From Apiotrichum sp. Y4204 (taxonomy: Eukaryota > Basidiomycota > Tremellomycetes > Trichosporonales > Trichosporonaceae): a DNA stretch of 64,000 nucleotides. This document shows positions 31,376 through 41,998 of this stretch, piece after piece (position 1 is the first letter of the stretch; the number at the start of each line of letters is the position of its first letter). Where the stretch lies: the NCBI GenBank assembly GCA_025531455.1, contig JAMYHL010000025.1, forward strand, positions 1-64,000, written 5' to 3'. The notes beneath the pieces were generated by a model, which was not told the origin of the DNA, did no database searches, and worked only from the letters and a program-made list of their open reading frames with translations. Position numbers and translations under genes: made by a program.

Positions 31376-34300
31376 ACGTCAGACCGCGCCTGCTAGCCGT
31401 CTGTTGGGGCCATGCCTCTCTTTTCCACCGCCGTCGTCGTCGTATTCTACGATCGTTCGTACACCAGCACTTTCAAGGATTCCCTCCTGTCCACAAGACA
31501 GAGGTCACTCGAAACGGAAACGTGAGCATGCTCCCAACTCGTCTATTATCGGGATAATTGCCTTCCCCCGCCTGGCTACATTCGCGAGCATAGCAATGGT
31601 CATCTATCCTGCAAAGGAATAAAAAAAAAGAGAACCTGGCCTGGTGCGAACCTCTCTCTGGCCCCCACGTCTGTGGACCCGGATGATGTGACACCGACCT
31701 TGACCTGAGTGCGCGAGCGAAATCACTGTGAGCTGGGTTGTGGCGTCGGAATTATTACCACCCACCCAACATGTGCCAACATTGGAGTAAAGAAAGAAAC
31801 ATTAGGCAAAGTAAACAAAAAGTCGGCAGCAATGTCGCGCCGGCAACCTCGTTTGGAGCCCGGATCATCGATCTAGGCAATCTGGACAATTTTACGAGCT
31901 GTCCGAGGCCGATCCCTCGGCGCAATAACGCACGAGACCCCTGCTGCGACACCAGTCCGGTGGATCCAGCCGCAACATCATTTGGAGCATCAATCGTTGG
32001 GTTCATCGTAAGGGTGCGCAGTTGGTTCTTCTTGTCTTTCTATCAGTTTGTTGGAGCTATGGTGTTGACACATGTCTTCGCGTCTACTATTGGACTCGAT
32101 ATCCTATCCTGTCATTTTACCCCCCCTCTGCTCCTAACCCCTCCCCTCTTTTTCTCCGAACTCCTGTTGCATTCTTCTTCCCGCTTCCTCTCTACCCCTC
32201 TACCTCCTCTATTATTTTATTTTTTATACAACAGTCTTCCGGACCTTATCGAGAGCCGTTAAATTGTTGAGCGAATTGCCCACTCTCTGCACCTTGCTTG
32301 CTTTGGCGAGCTTGGTGTGGGGGGTGGGCTTTTTTGCGTTCGGACTTTTGAGGGTCCCATCACACCTGAGGGTCCCATCACACCGTGGTCGGTGAGTGAT
32401 CCTGGATTGGGCGTGTGTGTGTGCCCTGCCATCCCATCCCCTATACCGGAACGCCTTGTCCCTCCTCCTCTTGTCCCGATGTATGCGATGCAACATGTAA
32501 CAACACACAGCCTTCGTACGGCAACACACATATCGTGGGTGCAATCACAAAAAGCGATCCGCCACACTGGATTTGCCACACTGGCCACACTGATATTTTT
32601 GATCCATTTTTCGGCATATTTTTGTTAGGCCCAAAATTTGCCACCCAATCTCGAATCTGAGCGCAACCCGAGTCGTACTCACTTTGTTCTTCGATATCGT
32701 GTGCGCGTATGAGTCGGTGCACGTTTGCACGTTTGCTTGACCCACTCGTGACTCGACTGACGCGTTGCCGCCCAGTACACAGCCATACTGCATCCCCAGT
32801 GTGATACTGATCGTGACTCAACAGTGTAGAATCCCTCAGCGAGCGAGTCAAGAACCCTGCGCCGTGCATGTGCGCTGTACTCATCATCTTTTGCAGCCTT
32901 GGGAGCTTACGCTAATCGGAAGAGCGCCCACGGGGGAGGCCAGGCCCGGCCACTGGCACTGACGCGTCCACAGCGGCGCATCCGTATCGGACCATGTCGT
33001 TCGCCTGCGTGGCCTCTGGCCCCGGCCCCGGCGTGTGCCGACGCAGCGGTCGCGGCAGCCGTTACGGCCAGCTGGTCCTCGGAGCCGAGAACTCTTATGT
33101 TTCGGAGCCCAGACCATTCATATCCTCCGCGGCGAGAGCCACTTGTCGGTTCATCTTCTGAACAGCGCTTGTCGGCCTGTCGGAGTTAGGCACACAGGTC
33201 TCGAGTACGTTCCATGGGCCGCGGTGACAAACCTGGAGCTCGGAGCTCGGAGAGGCATGGAATTCGGAGCTTGCCCACGCGCGGCAGAGGCCGAACAAGG
33301 TCGAGGCCTCCCATGGAATACTGCAGGTAGACGCACGTTTCTCTCGACTTCCGTCTGGTCATCTGTCCCCGGGACTAGCGGGCCTAGAGCCCAGGCCAGC
33401 GATCGATGCAGGGCGGCATCAGAGCGTGGCACTTGCATAAGCTCATTTCGGGCATCAGCGTATGCTGCATGATGTCTCGAGAGAGAAGGGGGGACAGCTG
33501 GTTCTAGCCGCCATCACGGATGTGCAGCGTAAAAACTGACATTTATCTTCTGTTAATCCTTCGATAGAGACATGTCCCCGTAGAGACAGGCGGTGAGGCA
33601 TGGCGAAATGGCAGAGCTCTAGATTGTTCGATGAGGCTGAGCGTTCGTTGGTCTCACAGTTGCTATCCCGTCGAGCTTCAAACAATCACCCGGTCGCTGT
33701 ACGATAATGGATGACCACGCATGGCATGGACCTTGACTGATTTCATCAAGGGCACCGGCGGCACTGGGCCTGTGCGACCGCAGTCGTGACTGAGCGACTG
33801 TGAGACTGGGTAACTGAACTCTAGGCGCATGGGATGGATCGCGCTCGGCCCTCGTTCCGTGGACCTCGGCGCTCGGACGCACGATGCCTGGGCCTCGGAT
33901 GTCCCCGCATCCAAACAGGTGGGATGGTCAACGCAGAGCGCGCTTCGGTCATGAGCGAGAGCGAGCACGGACACCGGCCGGCCCATGTCACTGGATCTAT
34001 ATCGGTCATGCGCTGGTACATCCCACAACCTTCCACACCTTACACCCTACCACCGCCCTTTAACAAACGCTTGAGGACCAAGCTCACGCTATCCCTCGGA
34101 ACAACACATAGGCCACGGCCCCAACGACGCTGCCCTGAGCGCCAACTCGACCGATAACGGCGCCGGTCAATGTCAGTATCGTGCCAGAGCGCTTGATGGG
34201 CTTGATGAGTGGCGCGTTGTGCAGAGACCTTGGAGCTTGGAACTTGGAAGCTCGGACCCCTTTCACTGGCGGCGCAATGCCTCGAACAGGTATCGCTACA

Positions 34301-34752
34301 CAAGGCCACAATTCCGCAAGCCACCCACCGAGCCTGTCGGGCAGGTGCCAACGACGCGTATAACCGTCCATGCCGTCCAACTTCGGACGAGCCGCGGGCC
34401 TGTCCAACGTGCGACGTGCTTGCCACGATAGTAATACCTGTCCAGGATAGTGATATCCTTCCAACTCAGCGCGCTCAACACACTGACCGTGCATGCTGCG
34501 TTGATAGTGGCTCGCTCCTCATCGTTGGTATCGTTGCCCATTCTGACAAGTTCACTTTCCTCGGCCCGCTACCCCCCTCCTTCTTCGCGCATCATTTTCT
34601 CCCTATTCCTTCCATCCCTCCTGGGCCCAGCTCTGGCCTCGATCAACCTCCGCTCCAGCTTTGGAACCCTTGCCACCCACTCCTCGCTATCCACAGGTGC
34701 AGGCCTCGCTTACTGTCCCACCCACTTCACCCCATCCACCCCACTAGCCGTC

Positions 34753-35058
34753 ATGCCTGCCCCCACCCCGACTGACCTCGTCCCTTCCTCGCCGGCCCCC
34801 ACGCGGAATTTCAGCGACTCGGCGGAGGCGCTCGCCGTCCTCTCCCTCGCCGAGTCCAATCCCAACCGGCACCCCGAGGAGAACGAGCCCGCAAACGCAT
34901 GGGCACAGAAGGCCGGCCCCGGGGACGCGGACACACCGCCGCTCGAGCTCACGATTAACACGCTCAAGGCCAACGCAGTCAAGGCCCTTCTCTCGGGCAC
35001 CGTGGACGCCGCGCCGACGCCCCCACCGACTCCGGTGGTGCTCCGCGATCCGAGGTGA
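34753..35058 (+). CDS. Small protein of unknown function, 101 residues
   Basis: A single-exon frame with a start preceded by a CT-rich leader and very strong GC-ending codon bias, as in the recognised genes. The product is MPAPTPTDLVPSSPAP at the start, then a helical-looking SDSAEALAVLSLAE, an acidic middle, ELTINTLKANAVKALLSG, and a Pro-rich end. It has no signal peptide or membrane segment. I recognise no family. A possible AATAAA signal lies at 35335-35340. The next gene is convergent, with its stop 485 bases away. Confidence 0.68.
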   Translation: MPAPTPTDLVPSSPAPTRNFSDSAEALAVLSLAESNPNRHPEENEPANAWAQKAGPGDADTPPLELTINTLKANAVKALLSGTVDAAPTPPPTPVVLRDPR

Positions 35059-35543
35059 TCGGCCCCAGGTCGTTTGCCTGTCTGTGCGCATCACTGTCGT
35101 GAGTGCGGGCTTGGCAGCATCCGATGTGGTAGCTCCGTGTTGATCTCGACCTGAAGCAAAGTCGTGATCGCCGGCTTACACGTAAAAGGAGCAGTACCAA
35201 ACCCGAGTCTACCCCATCCCCGGTTCCTCTCATTCGTGTCCTCCGTCAATGCCTTTTCATGTCCCATATCCCAGCGCAGCCCAGTGTAGTGCAGTATCGT
35301 GCACTGCAGTCCTGTCCCGAGTTGTCAATAGTAAATAAAAATCACGAACAAATGTCATTGTCCACACCATGCATGCTACATGCCCCCATCAAGATATTAT
35401 GTGGTCCTGACCATGGGCGGTGAGGTTGAAGTAAAGTATCAGCAGTGGTACGTGATGGCGCCCCGTGGTGCCCGCCTTGTATTGGCAAAGGTCGCCGTGC
35501 CATGCAGGGACGCGTGTGTGGTAATTGTGAATGCTCGGCGCAT
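35059..35543. other. Intergenic, convergent 3' ends
   Basis: 485 bases holding the 3' untranslated regions of the small gene and of the Yrb2-like gene. Nothing else was recognised. Confidence 0.5.
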
Positions 35544-37462
35544 CTACACATTCTCATCGGCTCCCTCTCCCCCAACAGCCCCTGCTGCCGTCTCTGGCTC
35601 ATCGGCCTTAGACTCGGTCTTGGAGTCACTCTCCTTGGCGGGAGCGGCCGGCGTGTCGTCGGTCTTCGGCTTCGCTACCTCGGACTTGGACTCTGGCTCC
35701 TGGGACTTGCTGTCCTCCGCGGCCTTGACTGGGGATGTCTTGCGCGACTCGAGGGGAATATGGTCGTAGATAGCGGTGATAAGTTCCAAGGCGATCTTCG
35801 GCGATGACGTCTGAAGTGTTAACATTGCAGCTCTCATACTCTCGGGGTTGGGGCACGTCAGAAAGTCAAGTGGCAGACGAGCTCGTGGAGGAGTCCATAG
35901 CTCGATAGCGCTCAAACACTTCGCCCAACACTCACTCTGATGGTCATATGGCGCAATTCCGTACCCTCGAACACGGTCATACGAAGGTGCTTTCCGTCTC
36001 GCAAGCAGTTCATGCCGGCATACAGGAAACAGTTGAGTATGACGCGGAGGACGCCCTCGGCACGCATAACTAGGTTGTCAGCATTGTCCATTCCACCGGA
36101 GCCTGGTATCGCCCAACAGCGGAATCCGCTCGCGATGCACTCACCTAGACGCGCGCCTGACCCGTCTTCACGGCTCTTGTTGAGCTTGAGGTTTCCAACG
36201 CCGCGCTCCTTCCATCCTCCATTTGCATCCAGTGCGTAAAGCTTCACGCGCGTCTGGTACACGGTCACCTCGTCTTCCTCGCCTGTCGGCACATCCTGTT
36301 TGTCCAGTTGCAGCTTTGTTTCCTCTATCTCCTCTCCACGTTCCTTGAGAATCTCGCCAAACGAAGTCGACGGCCCGGCAGTCTCCTGCTCTGCCGACTT
36401 CTTGGCAAATGTGGAGAATGCGTTCGAGTAGCTGCCGAATCCTGATGACGAAGCCGGCTTGGAAGTGGCAGAGCCGAAGGGAGAAGCGGATGAAGTGGCA
36501 GCAGCGCCGAAGGGAGAGGACGACTTGGCAGTCGCACCAAATGGTGAGGAAGATGAAGCGAGAGCGCCAAATGGTGATGCTCCAGCGGTCGCGGCGAATG
36601 GCGATGCTTTTGCGCTAAATGACCCAAAGGTCGCCTGGGGCTTCTCTGCCGACGTAGAGGCAGGCGTAGATGTCAACGACTCCGCTGGGGTGGGCTATTT
36701 GGTCAGCTGGTGGCAAGCATAACGGCCCGAGGACATTTGTCGCCGGCGTGAGCACAATAGTAACGCACAGAGGTGGACTTGTGCTTCTTTTCCTCAGAAG
36801 CCGCTCCGTTTTCGCCTGCGTCTTTGGCCTTGCGCTTGAGGCCCTGGCTGTCGGTGTCCGATGTGGCATCAGCCTTGTCAGCCTGAGCAGAGGTTGAATC
36901 GATATCGGCTTCTCCGTTGTCCGCAATGTCTGCGGTCTCGGCCTCGGTTGCAGCCGTGGTGGCATCCTGCTTCTCGCCCTCCTTCCAGGTCATCTCCTCC
37001 ACCTTCTTGCGCACTTCGCCGACCGTGCGTCCCTCTTTGGCCTGCGTTCCAGCGCCTGAAACAGACTCTTCAGCGTCGCCCTCTGGGTTCACAGGCGTAG
37101 ATACCTCATCTGTGTTGTCGGCGGCAGTCTCCTCCTCGATGCGGTTCTTCTTTGCAGCAATAGGCAAGACGCTTGGCGTCTCTGCGAGCAAATCCTGAGC
37201 GGTAAGCCAACGACCGTGCCAAACGGAGAATGCAGTCAACTCACGACAGATCCTTCACGTCCACGTTTCAGAGACATGGATTCTAAAGGTTGATTAGTAT
37301 TGATGAATGAGAGTGAATGGGTAACGTAGAAAGGAGTGAAGAGCAGGGTGCACATGCCACATCTCTGGATCCGAACGGCACGCTCCAGACGCACTCACCA
37401 CGAGCAGGGGCCTCCCCAGCGTCATTGGGGAGAGGGGCGTTGGGCTCATCCGCGGACGGCAT
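35544..37462 (-). CDS. YRB2: Ran-binding nuclear transport protein, Yrb2/RanBP3 type
   Basis: Six exons (37399-37462, 37245-37282, 36769-37194, 36145-36694, 35936-36069, 35544-35900) encode about 522 residues. The N-terminus has a KRGRE basic patch followed by PSVLPIAAKKNR and an acidic Glu/Ala-rich stretch. From about 190 to 255 there are repeated SPFG motifs (ASPFGALA, SSPFGATA), which resemble nucleoporin FG repeats. A Ran-binding domain follows at about 285-425: VKLYALDANGGWKERGVGNLKL, VMRAEGVLRVILNCFLYAGM, then FEGTELRHMTIR. The tail is Lys/Glu/Ser-rich. This order (NLS, FG, RanBD) matches Yrb2/Hba1/RanBP3, cofactors of Crm1-dependent export. The splice at 35901-35935 is the least certain. 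Confidence 0.85.
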
Positions 37463-38506
37463 GGTCGTTGGAAGCAAAGGAAGTGCGACGTTGTGTCGAT
37501 AACAACAGGCGTGAGCGGAGCAGCTGAGTGAGTGTCGTGTGCGCGGGAGAGCAGCTGTTCACTGATCGCTGCACACGAGAGGCAGTTACTGTCTTATGAG
37601 TGTGCCGAGGCGCGATTAAGGAATGCGGGGCGGTGGCTGAGCGGGGTTCCGAACGATTATCAGGGCCCTGGCGCTGTTCGGCGGTGGTGGTGGTGGTTGT
37701 GAACGGGGAGAAACAGTGTGGGGCGGGTGTTGGAGCTCGTGAGTGCGAGGCAAAATGGAGGAGAACAAAGATATGGAAAGCGGTTGTTGTTGATGTGGAG
37801 TGGTGATCCTGGTTATGGCTTTGTGTTGCGGCTAAACGGATGATGGAGATCGATTAGATTGTAGTGACAATAGAAGTATTGTTCAACGTCGGTAGATGAT
37901 GGTCGGCAGATCGCGCTCGGCCTGTTTGTACGTGAGAGCGTTCAGGAGCGAGGAATGCTCGGAGGGAGCAGAGTGCTGAGCGTGGATGCGTATGCGCGTG
38001 TCTCTGTGAGACACGGGGTGCGACGACGGTGGCGGCGGTTGCGGCGAAGGAGATGCGGATGAGGATGGGGATGGGGAGGATGATGAAGGGAGAGAAACGA
38101 GAGCGCGACAAGGACCGAGAGAGGAGCGAGAGGTGCGGAGAGGCGAGGACGGATGGAGGGACGCGCCTGAATGGACATGGTGCGAATGAGGAGCGGAGAA
38201 CGGGGTATTTGATTTAGTGGGTGGGGTTGATTAGAAAGTTAGTTTACGTAAATAGGAAACTGTATTAACTTCTAATGCTTGGCTTTGCCCAAAACATTAG
38301 GGCCACAAGAGCGTCATACCACTGGGGGACCGGATTGCACGAGGTCATCAGCGCGGCACCGTCGGACAGTGACAACTGGTAGCTGGCTACTGTTACCACA
38401 CCACGTCGTTTCATCAACAACCATCACCATCACCATCACCACATTGTCTCTCGCTCTCATCTCTCTTTCAAAAACACAAGACAGTCGGAGCTGAGAGAAA
38501 GCAATC
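37463..38506. other. Divergent promoter region, YRB2-like / VMA16
   Basis: 1.04 kb between two divergent starts. It contains G-rich purine runs (37680-37720 and 38040-38110 on the plus strand) and a (CAT/CAC)n leader just before VMA16. No gene was recognised. Confidence 0.5.
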
Positions 38507-39730
38507 ATGGGCTATTACTCTCTTCCCTATCTTGGCGGGACAGGCGCATCGCTGGTCGTGATTTACGGCCTCTACCTTGTCCTCACTGGTGCGTTACTCG
38601 TGACGCGGCCGCGTGCCGCGTGTTGCCCACTAGTCGCAGTCCACAGCTCACACCTTCAGGCCAGGGAGAAAACTTCAACCCGGGGAAGTTCCTCGCCGAG
38701 TCGAGCCCGTTTATGTGGGCCATGACCGGCATCGGACTCTGTGTCGGCCTCAGCGTTCTCGGTGCAGGATGGTACGTCATCAAGTCGCCAACGAGGCAGT
38801 CTGTGCAACCACTCGTCTGGTGTATCCCGTCTCGTCCTCCATCAACTAACGCACAGGGGTATCTTCATCACTGGCTCGTCGATTCTGGGTGGTGGTGTGC
38901 GTGCACCGCGTATCCGCACCAAGAACCTCATTTCGTGAGTCGCGATGCCGAGACTGAACGTGGGTGGTTGCTAACGCCCACCAGGATTATTTTCTGCGAG
39001 GTACGCGATCAGGCGCGTAATCAACCCCCACTCACACACAGGTTGTCGCCATCTACGGCGTCATCATGGCCATTGTGCTGTCAGCAAAGATTAACGGAAA
39101 TGTTGAGAACATTTACACCCAGTCCAACTACTACACAGGTGAGTTTGGGTGACAACCAAGGCGCCGCGTAAGGGTCACGTATGATGGGTGTGATGTTGGG
39201 ATCTCGTCCGAGTCTCACTTGTGCTTCGCGTTGCGTTGTGTCCCTCAGTACCAACCGGCATTATCTACTGTTCGGCGCGGGTGCATCTGTACCTCCGCAC
39301 CAGGTGCTTTCTTGCCCATTTTGATCGTGGCTGGCATCTGTCAATGAGATCGGAACATACCCACACAACTCTGTTAGTACCACACATACTGATCCCCAGG
39401 TTTCGCCCTCTTCTGGGGTGGCCTCGCCGTCGGCGTGTGCAACCTGCTGTGTGGTGTCTCCGTCGGCGTCACCGGCTCGACCGCTGCGCTCGCGGACGCT
39501 GCCGACCCGCAGCTCTTCGTCAAGATCCTCGTCATCGAGATCTTTGGAAGTATTCTCGGTCTCTTCGGCCTCATCAGTGAGTGTGAACATATCCGTGCTG
39601 GCTGTCACTGACACATTTCCAGTTGGTCTCCTTGTCGTAAGTTCTTGCCGTCGGGTTGCGGCCTTCTCGACTAACAGAAACACACCGTTTGCTAACGCCA
39701 CAGTCCGGCAAGGCCAAGGAGTTCGCCTAA
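38507..39730 (+). CDS. VMA16: V-type H+-ATPase proteolipid subunit c''
   Basis: Eight exons (38507-38588, 38660-38771, 38857-38934, 38985-39000, 39042-39138, 39400-39576, 39623-39636, 39704-39730) encode 200 residues, the usual size. Exons 4 and 7 are only 16 and 14 bases. The protein is a bundle of hydrophobic helices: [16 protein letters not shown], then [20 protein letters not shown]. Next comes [18 protein letters not shown] with the membrane-embedded proton-carrying Glu (residue 96). The last helices are [20 protein letters not shown] and [20 protein letters not shown]. It is part of the rotating c-ring that acidifies the vacuole and Golgi. The G-S-S-I-x-G-G-G-V-R-A-P loop distinguishes c'' from c and c'. 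Confidence 0.95.
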
Positions 39731-39916
39731 TCGGATACCACATAGAAAAGAACTGCATGCATGATATACATCGCGCGAGTATAAGAGTCTAGTCCCGCCG
39801 CTCCGTGGCCCCACGCCGACACTGTCCTGTGGCTGCTTCCCCTATCCACGATCGATGGTGGTGTCCCCTCTGCCTCTATCCCCATCCTTCCAACCGCTCT
39901 TTTTGCCTTCCCTCCA

Positions 39917-40777
39917 TTATAGATGCTTCTTCGCACTCATGCGCACCTTGCTCTCGAACGCCGGGTTCTTGATCGGGGTGTTGACGTTGTGGAACGGGTT
40001 GAGCATGATCTGGCGTTAGTACTGTCAATCGTCAATCGCAGGAAGCCGACCGTCGCGGCCGGTCAGACACAACCCGGAACCACTCGCTTCTCCGCTCACC
40101 TTGGTATATAGCTCCCACACGTCGCCGAGGAACAGCCGGATCCCGTCGTCGTTCTTCAAGTCATGCAAGAGGATGAACTTGACTGGATGTCAGCCGGGCT
40201 GTGGGTCAAGCAAGGTGATCGTGGCCGGCCGTAACCTGAAGACGGCCATAATCAGTCGAGAGAGCGATCCCGCGCTGAAGCGTCTTCTTCCCGTCATCCA
40301 GGAGTTATCTCCCTCTCGAGTCCCCCCTCCCCTCCCACAGTACCCACCATTTGTCGCGAGGAACGCGGACACTGTCCACTCGTTATGCTTGTCCACAGCC
40401 TTGAGATACCTATAGTCAGAAACCGGAGCCGGAGACCAAGACCACCGCAACCAGCGCGCTCGACGCTTTCGCCAAAACTTCGCTGCCCTAGCAACTCACA
40501 AGCTCCCGCTCCCCTCTCCAACCTCTTCAACAGCATCAAGGCTCGCATGCGCGACCATCTGCAGCAGATGCCGCTCGCCCGGCGCGCCCTGCGCGACGCC
40601 GATCGCCTGCCCCGCAGAGGAAGGGGGCGCGACGTCTGCGCCGTTCGCGCCTGTAAATGTCGACCAGGAGGGGAACGTCCCGGATAGATTGCTGGAGGCG
40701 CCGGGTTTCGAGGTCGTGAACTGCAGTTCGAAGAGGGGCGCGTCGTGCGGCGAGACGATTGCGAGGTAGAATGCCAT
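39917..40777 (-). CDS. TRS20: TRAPP complex subunit Trs20/sedlin (TRAPPC2)
   Basis: Four exons (40500-40777, 40348-40409, 40100-40182, 39917-40009) encode 171 residues. The longin-like fold is clear: MAFYLAIVSPHDAPLFELQF, then LQMVAHASLDAVEE, YLKAVDKHNEWTVSAFLATNV, KFILLHDLKNDDGIRLFLGD, VWELYTKIMLNPF. The C-terminus ends in the conserved PAFESKVRMSAKKHL. Between the second strand and the first helix there is a Ser/Gly-rich insertion of about 45 residues; the human protein is 140 residues without it. It acts in the tethering complex for ER-to-Golgi vesicles. It converges with VMA16, 186 bases between stops. Confidence 0.93.
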
Positions 40778-41613
40778 CGCGGGGACAAAGGGGAGGTGGT
40801 GCGGGATGCGGAGTTTCCAATTCGGTAATGTCCTGAGCTGCACGTCTGTTGATGGCCGGGGATGTCGACGCTGACGGGAGGAAGAGAAGCTGGTTCGAAA
40901 GTTGGAGATAGGATGGATGCAACGCAGAGCTGGGTTGGCAGTTCGTGGTGATGAAACGCGTCACAGAGGTGGAGGTCCGCCTTGCACACCACCGAGACTG
41001 GCTGGAAATCCGCAGTGTCCGTCGCCGCGATCTTCAAACAGCGAGACAGCATGCACAGACACGTCCAAGCTGTTTTGATGCATGCTGCTGCTGCCGTGCA
41101 GGCCTTACTCGTGGCTGCTGGTTACTGCAGCATTTAGGTTGTACATTATGACAGCGAATGGAACGCAGACCAGATTCCAGCTTCGCAACTGTCGAGATAT
41201 CGACAAGCACCATGACACCTACAGTATCCTACATACAATCCCTCCATACAATCCCTCACCTCTGTTATCTACACTCTGTTATCTATATACGTCCACGTTG
41301 GGAGATTAGGGAGCTGAGACAGTGGGCGAGATCGAGCGGCGGTACAAGTAGCGATAGGTTACAGCCTCCGTGTACGCTCGTCTAGTGGACAAGAATGGAG
41401 TAGAAGTCTGGACTTTGCGTTGGGACTTGTCGTGTCGGTCCGCCGTATTGAAGGACACCAAAGTCAAGCTGCTGTACGCGACGTCCTCTCCACAAGGAAC
41501 ATCGTGCAGCGTTCCACAACGAGGTCAACCGAAGGCGGGTCGTGTGCCGGTCATGGTCCTCGCGCTTGGTCGATGTCGTCTATGGGCCGCTCGTGTTGGC
41601 CAGAATTGCACGA
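40778..41613. other. Intergenic spacer, TRS20 promoter and SCOC-like 3' flank
   Basis: 836 bases. No coding or RNA motif was recognised. Confidence 0.5.
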
Positions 41614-41998
41614 TCACCGCTTCTGTCCCGCCGCGACGACCGAGTTACGTGTCCTTCGTATCAGCATCGTACTGAACATCGCGCGCGACACAGTGTATCG
41701 AGGCGTGAAGCCGTTTCCAAGCTTGCAAGAAGCGAAACTCCCCTACTCACAGGTTATCGATATACGTTCCGAGGAACTCGTTATCCTTGCGCAGCTTGTC
41801 TGTCTCGGCCTCGACCTCGGTCACGCGCACAAGCAGGCCACGCAGCCCGTCGCGGAGCTGTACAATGTCCTTGATGAGGCGTTCCTTGGCGACCGTCGAC
41901 TCTATGGACGGTTCCGACTCGGACGACGCGGCCGCGGGTGCTGCTGCTGCATCCCCGCCCCAGGCGTTTGTGAATTCGTTGGTGTAGTCCATTGGCAT
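41614..41998 (-). CDS. Short coiled-coil protein, SCOC-like
   Basis: Two exons (41751-41998, 41614-41671) encode 101 residues. After an acidic, Ala/Ser-rich N-terminus (MPMDYTNEFTNAWGG) there is a heptad-patterned coiled coil, KERLIKDIVQLRDGLRGLLV and VTEVEAETDKLRKDNEFLG, ending TYIDNL. This matches the core of the short coiled-coil family (SCOC/Slo1), whose consensus ends LKxENxxLxxYIxNL. Members bind Arl-type GTPases at the Golgi. The second exon is short and basic (LIRRTRNSVVAAGQKR); its acceptor at 41672 is a prediction, so the exact C-terminus is less sure than the coiled coil. Confidence 0.72.

Larger units (their letters stand above)
27889..34752. other. 6.9-kb gene-poor region
   Basis: No intact gene, tRNA or recognisable transposon protein was found. 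Open frames are short and overlap on both strands without codon bias. It holds a perfect palindrome (28152-28171), C-runs with quadruplex potential (30940-30998), a promoter-like leader before a prematurely closed frame (31068), pyrimidine-rich tracts (32100-32230 and 34540-34750) and a small tandem duplication (32350-32384). The last tract is the leader of the gene at 34753. Confidence 0.5.

Noticed and set aside
31631..31660. B-box-like GGTTCGCACC followed by a T9 tract on the minus strand, suggesting a Pol III RNA gene
   Set aside because: The invariant A58 of the B-box is replaced, the flanking bases do not form a T-stem, and no matching A-box or acceptor stem was found.
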